A stretch of 64,000 nt of DNA from Paramecium primaurelia (lineage: Eukaryota > Ciliophora > Oligohymenophorea > Peniculida > Parameciidae): assembly GCA_905182975.1 (NCBI GenBank), contig CAJJDM010000037.1, positions 231,843 to 295,842 of the forward strand. The letters run 5' to 3'. The notes beneath the pieces were generated by a model. The model saw only the letters and a list, made by a program, of their open reading frames with translations. It did no database searches and was not told the DNA's origin. Shown here one piece after another: positions 59,021 through 64,000 of the stretch (positions are counted from its first letter, which is position 1; each line of letters opens with the position of its first letter). Both the position numbers and the translations under genes were made by a program.

Positions 59021-62000
59021 AAACAGAAATAGTTACCACTTTATTTCTATTCTCTATCCAAAATAGAATCCATTTTATTGATTCTTGGTCTAAAATTAGT
59101 TGGATCTATAAAATAATAAAATAGATATTATACCTCTTCTAAATGTTATATTAAGAACATTCAAAAATTTATTCATTCCTGTTAATAAATCTTCAGGTGC
59201 ATTAGCAACACATGCTTTTCCTGGTACACCATCATACACTACAACTCTTTTAATATAAATAAAATAATTACTTATCTGCCAAATAAGTTGCCATAATAAA
59301 ATCATGTTCAACAACAAAACCTGCTCTTTTTGTATTCATTATAAATCTTTTAATTAATTTAGATGTAGCAACTCTTTATTCTGCATCTAAATAAGCAGAT
59401 GGTTCATCCAATAAATAAACTTCAGCTGGTTTACCTAATGCTAAAATCAAAGCAACTCTTTATAATTCACCTCCTGATAATTTCTTAACTTCATTATCTT
59501 CTAAATCTTCAATTCTCAATGGTTTATATACATCAGTTTAAAATTATGGATTTCTATGACTATCTTATAATTTAGATCTAAATAATTCTTAAACTGTTCC
59601 ATCAAATGTAGGTGCAATCATTTATGGTTTATAACTGACACTTAATTTTGGAATATCAACAACATCTTTATCTTTTCCAGCCAACATTTTAATGAATGTA
59701 GTTTTACCAGTTCCATTTTCTCCTAATAAAACAACAATTTCTGAATTATTAAAACCTCCTGCTTTTACTTACAATGAAAATTCTCCTTATACTTTTTTCA
59801 TATCAGGATATTGATAATTTTTCTTTTATTTCTGATTTTCTAACATATCTAAATTATCTGAAATCTTGAAACTTAATTCATAATCTCTAAATCTCATATT
59901 TTCAGTTGGTACAAATCCAGCCAAAAATATATTAATACCTTCTCTAACTGAAAAAGGCATTGTCACTATACCATAAGCTGTTTATTCTCCATATAAACAA
60001 CATATAAAATCTGATAAATAATCTAATATGGATAGATCATGTTCTACAACAATAAGATAATTGTTATCTCTTACTTAATTTCTTATGATTCTAGATGCAA
60101 CCACTCTTTATTTAATATCTAAATAAGATGTTGGTTCATCAAGCATCAAACATTCACTTTCTGAAATACATGCCATTAATATTGCAAATCTTTACAATTC
60201 ACCTCCAGATAACATACCAATTTCTCTATCTACTAAATGAGACAATTCTAAATCTTTTAATAATTATTCTGCTCTATTCAATTTATCCTTATTTTTAATA
60301 ACTTCTCCAACTTTACCTTTAACTGCCTTACCAATTGAATCAACATATTATGGTTTTATTACAGCCTTCACCTTTCCTTCAAATACTTTTTGTAAATAAC
60401 TTTGTAATTCACTTCCTCTAAAATACTTTAAGATCTATTCAAATGTAGGAGGCTCTTTATATAAACCCAAATTAGGTTGCACTTTTCCACTTAGAATTTA
60501 TAATGCAGTNTTGGATCTATAAAATAATAAAATAGATATTATACCTCTTCTAAATGTTATATTAAGAACATTCAAAAATTTATTCATTCCTGTTAATAAA
60601 TCTTCAGGTGCATTAGCAACACATGCTTTTCCTGGTACACCATCATACACTACAACTCTTTTAATATAAATAAAATAATTACTTATCTGCCAAATAAGTT
60701 GCCATAATAAAATCATGTTCAACAACAAAACCTGCTCTTTTTGTATTCATTATAAATCTTTTAATTAATTTAGATGTAGCAACTCTTTATTCTGCATCTA
60801 AATAAGCAGATGGTTCATCCAATAAATAAACTTCAGCTGGTTTACCTAATGCTAAAATCAAAGCAACTCTTTATAATTCACCTCCTGATAATTTCTTAAC
60901 TTCATTATCTTCTAAATCTTCAATTCTCAATGGTTTATATACATCAGTTTAAAATTATGGATTTCTATGACTATCTTATAATTTAGATCTAAATAATTCT
61001 TAAACTGTTCCATCAAATGTAGGTGCAATCATTTATGGTTTATAACTGACACTTAATTTTGGAATATCAACAACATCTTTATCTTTTCCAGCCAACATTT
61101 TAATGAATGTAGTTTTACCAGTTCCATTTTCTCCTAATAAAACAACAATTTCTGAATTATTAAAACCTCCTGCTTTTACTTACAATGAAAATTCTCCTTA
61201 TACTTTTTTCATATCAGGATATTGATAATTTTTCTTTTATTTCTGATTTTCTAACATATCTAAATTATCTGAAATCTTGAAACTTAATTCATAATCTCTA
61301 AATCTCATATTTTCAGTTGGTACAAATCCAGCCAAAAATATATTAATACCTTCTCTAACTGAAAAAGGCATTGTCACTATACCATAAGCTGTTTATTCTC
61401 CATATAAACAACATATAAAATCTGATAAATAATCTAATATGGATAGATCATGTTCTACAACAATAAGATAATTGTTATCTCTTACTTAATTTCTTATGAT
61501 TCTAGATGCAACCACTCTTTATTTAATATCTAAATAAGATGTTGGTTCATCAAGCATCAAACATTCACTTTCTGAAATACATGCCATTAATATTGCAAAT
61601 CTTTACAATTCACCTCCAGATAACATACCAATTTCTCTATCTACTAAATGAGACAATTCTAAATCTTTTAATAATTATTCTGCTCTATTCAATTTATCCT
61701 TATTTTTAATAACTTCTCCAACTTTACCTTTAACTGCCTTACCAATTGAATCAACATATTATGGTTTTATTACAGCCTTCACCTTTCCTTCAAATACTTT
61801 TTGTAAATAACTTTGTAATTCACTTCCTCTAAAATACTTTAAGATCTATTCAAATGTAGGAGGCTCTTTATATAAACCCAAATTAGGTTGCACTTTTCCA
61901 CTTAGAATTTATAATGCAGTTGATTTTCCAATACCATTAGTTCCAACTAANTTGGATCTATAAAATAATAAAATAGATATTATACCTCTTCTAAATGTTA

Positions 62001-63712
62001 TATTAAGAACATTCAAAAATTTATTCATTCCTGTTAATAAATCTTCAGGTGCATTAGCAACACATGCTTTTCCTGGTACACCATCATACACTACAACTCT
62101 TTTAATATAAATAAAGTAATTACTTATCTGCCAAATAAGTTGCCATAATAAAATCATGTTCAACAACAAAACCTGCTCTTTTTGTATTCATTATAAATCT
62201 TTTAATTAATTTAGATGTAGCAACTCTTTATTCTGCATCTAAATAAGCAGATGGTTCATCCAATAAATAAACTTCAGCTGGTTTACCTAATGCTAAAATC
62301 AAAGCAACTCTTTATAATTCACCTCCTGATAATTTCTTAACTTCATTATCTTCTAAATCTTCAATTCTCAATGGTTTATATACATCAGTTTAAAATTATG
62401 GATTTCTATGACTATCTTATAATTTAGATCTAAATAATTCTTAAACTGTTCCATCAAATGTAGGTGCAATCATTTATGGTTTATAACTGACACTTAATTT
62501 TGGAATATCAACAACATCTTTATCTTTTCCAGCCAACATTTTAATGAATGTAGTTTTACCAGTTCCATTTTCTCCTAATAAAACAACAATTTCTGAATTA
62601 TTAAAACCTCCTGCTTTTACTTACAATGAAAATTCTCCTTATACTTTTTTCATATCAGGATATTGATAATTTTTCTTTTATTTCTGATTCTCTAACATAT
62701 CTAAATTATCTGAAATCTTGAAACTTAATTCATAATCTCTAAATCTCATATTTTCAGTTGGTACAAATCCAGCCAAAAATATATTAATACCTTCTCTAAC
62801 TGAAAAAGGCATTGTCACTATACCATAAGCTGTTTATTCTCCATATAAACAACATATAAAATCTGATAAATAATCTAATATGGATAGATCATGTTCTACA
62901 ACAATAAGATAATTGTTATCTCTTACTTAATTTCTTATGATTCTAGATGCAACCACTCTTTATTTAATATCTAAATAAGATGTTGGTTCATCAAGCATCA
63001 AACATTCACTTTCTGAAATACATGCCATCAATATTGCAAATCTTTACAATTCACCTCCAGACAACATACCAATTTCTCTATCTACTAAATGAGACAATTC
63101 TAAATCTTTTAATAATTATTCTGCTCTATTCAATTTATCCTTATTTTTAATAACTTCTCCAACTTTACCTTTAACTGCCTTACCAATTGAATCAACATAT
63201 TATGGTTTTATTACAGCCTTCACCTTTCCTTCAAATACTTTTTGTAAATAACTTTGTAATTCACTTCCTCTAAAATATTTTAAGATCTATTCAAATGTAG
63301 GAGGTTCTTTATATAAACCTAAATTAGGTTGCACTTTTCCACTTAGAATTTACAATGCAGTTGATTTTCCTATTCCATTAGTACCAACTAATCCTAATAC
63401 TTATCCTGGTCTAGGTGTTGGTAATCTATGTAATTTGAATGAATTGGCTCCATATTAATGAGTTAATTCTTTAGATAAATCTTTTGGTAAATTGATAATC
63501 ATGATTGCTTTGAATGGACATTTCTTAACACAAATTGCACATCCAATACACAATGATTCATTGATTGTGCATAATTTACTTTACTTTGTAACTTCTATAC
63601 ACAATTTCTCACTCTTATTAATTGGACAATTCTTCTTGCATTCCAAAGCACAACGTTAAGGTTTACATCTGTCTTTATTGATGATGGCAATTCTTAATTT
63701 TGATTCCTCCAT
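59021..63712 (-). CDS. ABCE1: ABCE1 / RLI1 ribosome recycling ATPase; middle and 3' part repeated by assembly joins
   Basis: The true gene starts MEESKLRIAIINKDRCKPQR and has two 4Fe-4S clusters (CALECKKNCP; LCIGCAICVKKCPFKAI). NBD1 has GTNGIGKST, LSGGELQRFAILMACISE and LMLDEPTSYLDIKQR. NBD2 has GENGTGKTT, LSGGELQRVALILALG and LLDEPSAYLDAEQR. The C-terminus FRPRINKMDS to SGNYFCLDE is the ABCE1 end. It splits ribosomes after termination. Introns of 25 and 28 nt lie near the 3' end. Copies 59100-60509, 60511-61950 and 61952-63392 overlap the gene, so one intact coding region should be built from the last copy plus the 59021-59100 end. Confidence 0.93.
59100..60509. repeat. ABCE1 direct repeat copy A (1,410 bp), N-joined
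   Basis: Begins at TTGGATCTATAAAATAATA and ends before the N at 60510. Identical by eye to the corresponding part of copy B. Confidence 0.95.
60511..61950. repeat. ABCE1 direct repeat copy B (1,440 bp), N-joined
   Basis: Same start as copy A but 30 bp longer at the 5' side of the gene. Followed by an N at 61951. Confidence 0.95.
61952..63392. repeat. ABCE1 repeat copy C, differing at silent sites
   Basis: Aligns with A/B but differs at about ten positions: one in the 25-nt intron (62116), near 62690, 63028, 63062, 63278, 63305, 63320, 63353, and several in the last 30 bp. All those I checked in coding sequence are synonymous. It continues into the 5' end of ABCE1. Confidence 0.85.
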
Positions 63713-64000
63713 TAATTAAATTCTTTAATTAATTTATATTTCTTAATTAATTATTAATCATTATATCAAATTAATAAAAAATAACCAAAAAAACATATTG
63801 ATTTCTTCATTTTTATCGTTAAATTTATCTATCTATATATGTTACTAATTTAAATCCGATATTCAGTTATTAAGATATTTTGCATCTTCATACTAACTCT
63901 AAAGTATTCATAAAGTTAATAACATATAAAGATTCTGAATACTAATAAGAAAACCTTAATTTAATTTAAAATCAGCGTTGATTTTGTAGCAATTAATATA
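63713..64000. other. AT-rich flank upstream of ABCE1, no gene seen
   Basis: Contains the presumptive ABCE1 promoter; no coding frame supported. Confidence 0.5.

Noticed and set aside
59096..59317. Minus-strand 73-residue frame repeated three times
   Set aside because: It is part of ABCE1 read through an unspliced 25-nt intron; the repetition comes from the N-joined copies.
59100..63400. A genuine tandem array of ABC transporter genes
   Set aside because: Single Ns at both joins, identical copies, and starts and ends within coding sequence indicate assembly joins; only one promoter and one start codon exist.

Overview
This window looks like macronuclear DNA of a ciliate, most likely Paramecium or a close relative. 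The sequence is very AT-rich. Genes read well only if TAA and TAG encode glutamine and TGA is the sole stop. Nearly every gene with a recognisable product needs introns of about 18-34 bases (GT(A)...TAG or AAG) to stay in frame. Genes lie on both strands and are often only 8-60 bp apart. There are no telomeric repeats at the ends, no tRNA or rRNA gene that I can support, and no transposon. Under a standard-code reading every gene appears broken, so the calls below come from manual translation with the ciliate code.

Layout. 1-9.1 kb: NAK-type kinase (partial), DmX-like WD40 protein, two small unknowns, a secreted or membrane unknown, Rab2, a CHY zinc finger, a twin CX9C-type protein, ARL3 and a tail-anchored protein. 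9.3-16.4 kb: chromodomain-like protein, POC1, a CCHC zinc-knuckle protein and several lineage-specific genes. 16.3-25.1 kb: double p25-alpha (TPPP-like) protein, RPL34, an aquaporin, a sorting nexin, a UAP1-like protein, a PP4-like phosphatase and a CK1-like pseudokinase. 25.5-36.6 kb: DUSP-MYND-USP deubiquitinase, TPR-SET methyltransferase, a thioredoxin-fold-like protein, a single-TM coiled-coil protein, PGS1 and a small acidic protein. 37.1-47.6 kb: a clathrin-adaptor-like protein, a small TM protein, a polycystin-like channel and an alveolin-like protein. 48.7-59 kb: a mitotic cyclin, a MYCBP homologue, a coiled-coil protein, a calpain-like protein, TVP23, a taxilin and casein kinase 1. 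59-63.7 kb: ABCE1.

Three loci (37-39.7, 45-47.5 and 59.1-63.4 kb) contain direct repeats joined by a single N. These look like assembly joins rather than biology. In ABCE1, however, the third copy differs from the other two at silent sites, which suggests a second near-identical gene or allele.

Several genes belong to trafficking and cilia modules (Rab2, ARL3, POC1, MYCBP, sorting nexin, TVP23, taxilin, adaptor, polycystin-like), as expected for a ciliate. No operon or defence system is evident. The most interesting biology is a set of enzyme homologues with altered catalytic residues (UAP1-like, PP4-like, CK1-like, calpain-like), an aquaporin and an RPL34 lacking hallmark residues, a ubiquitin-fold-like protein with a CaaX-like end, a noncanonical mini-intron in Rab2, and start codons only 10 bp apart on opposite strands.
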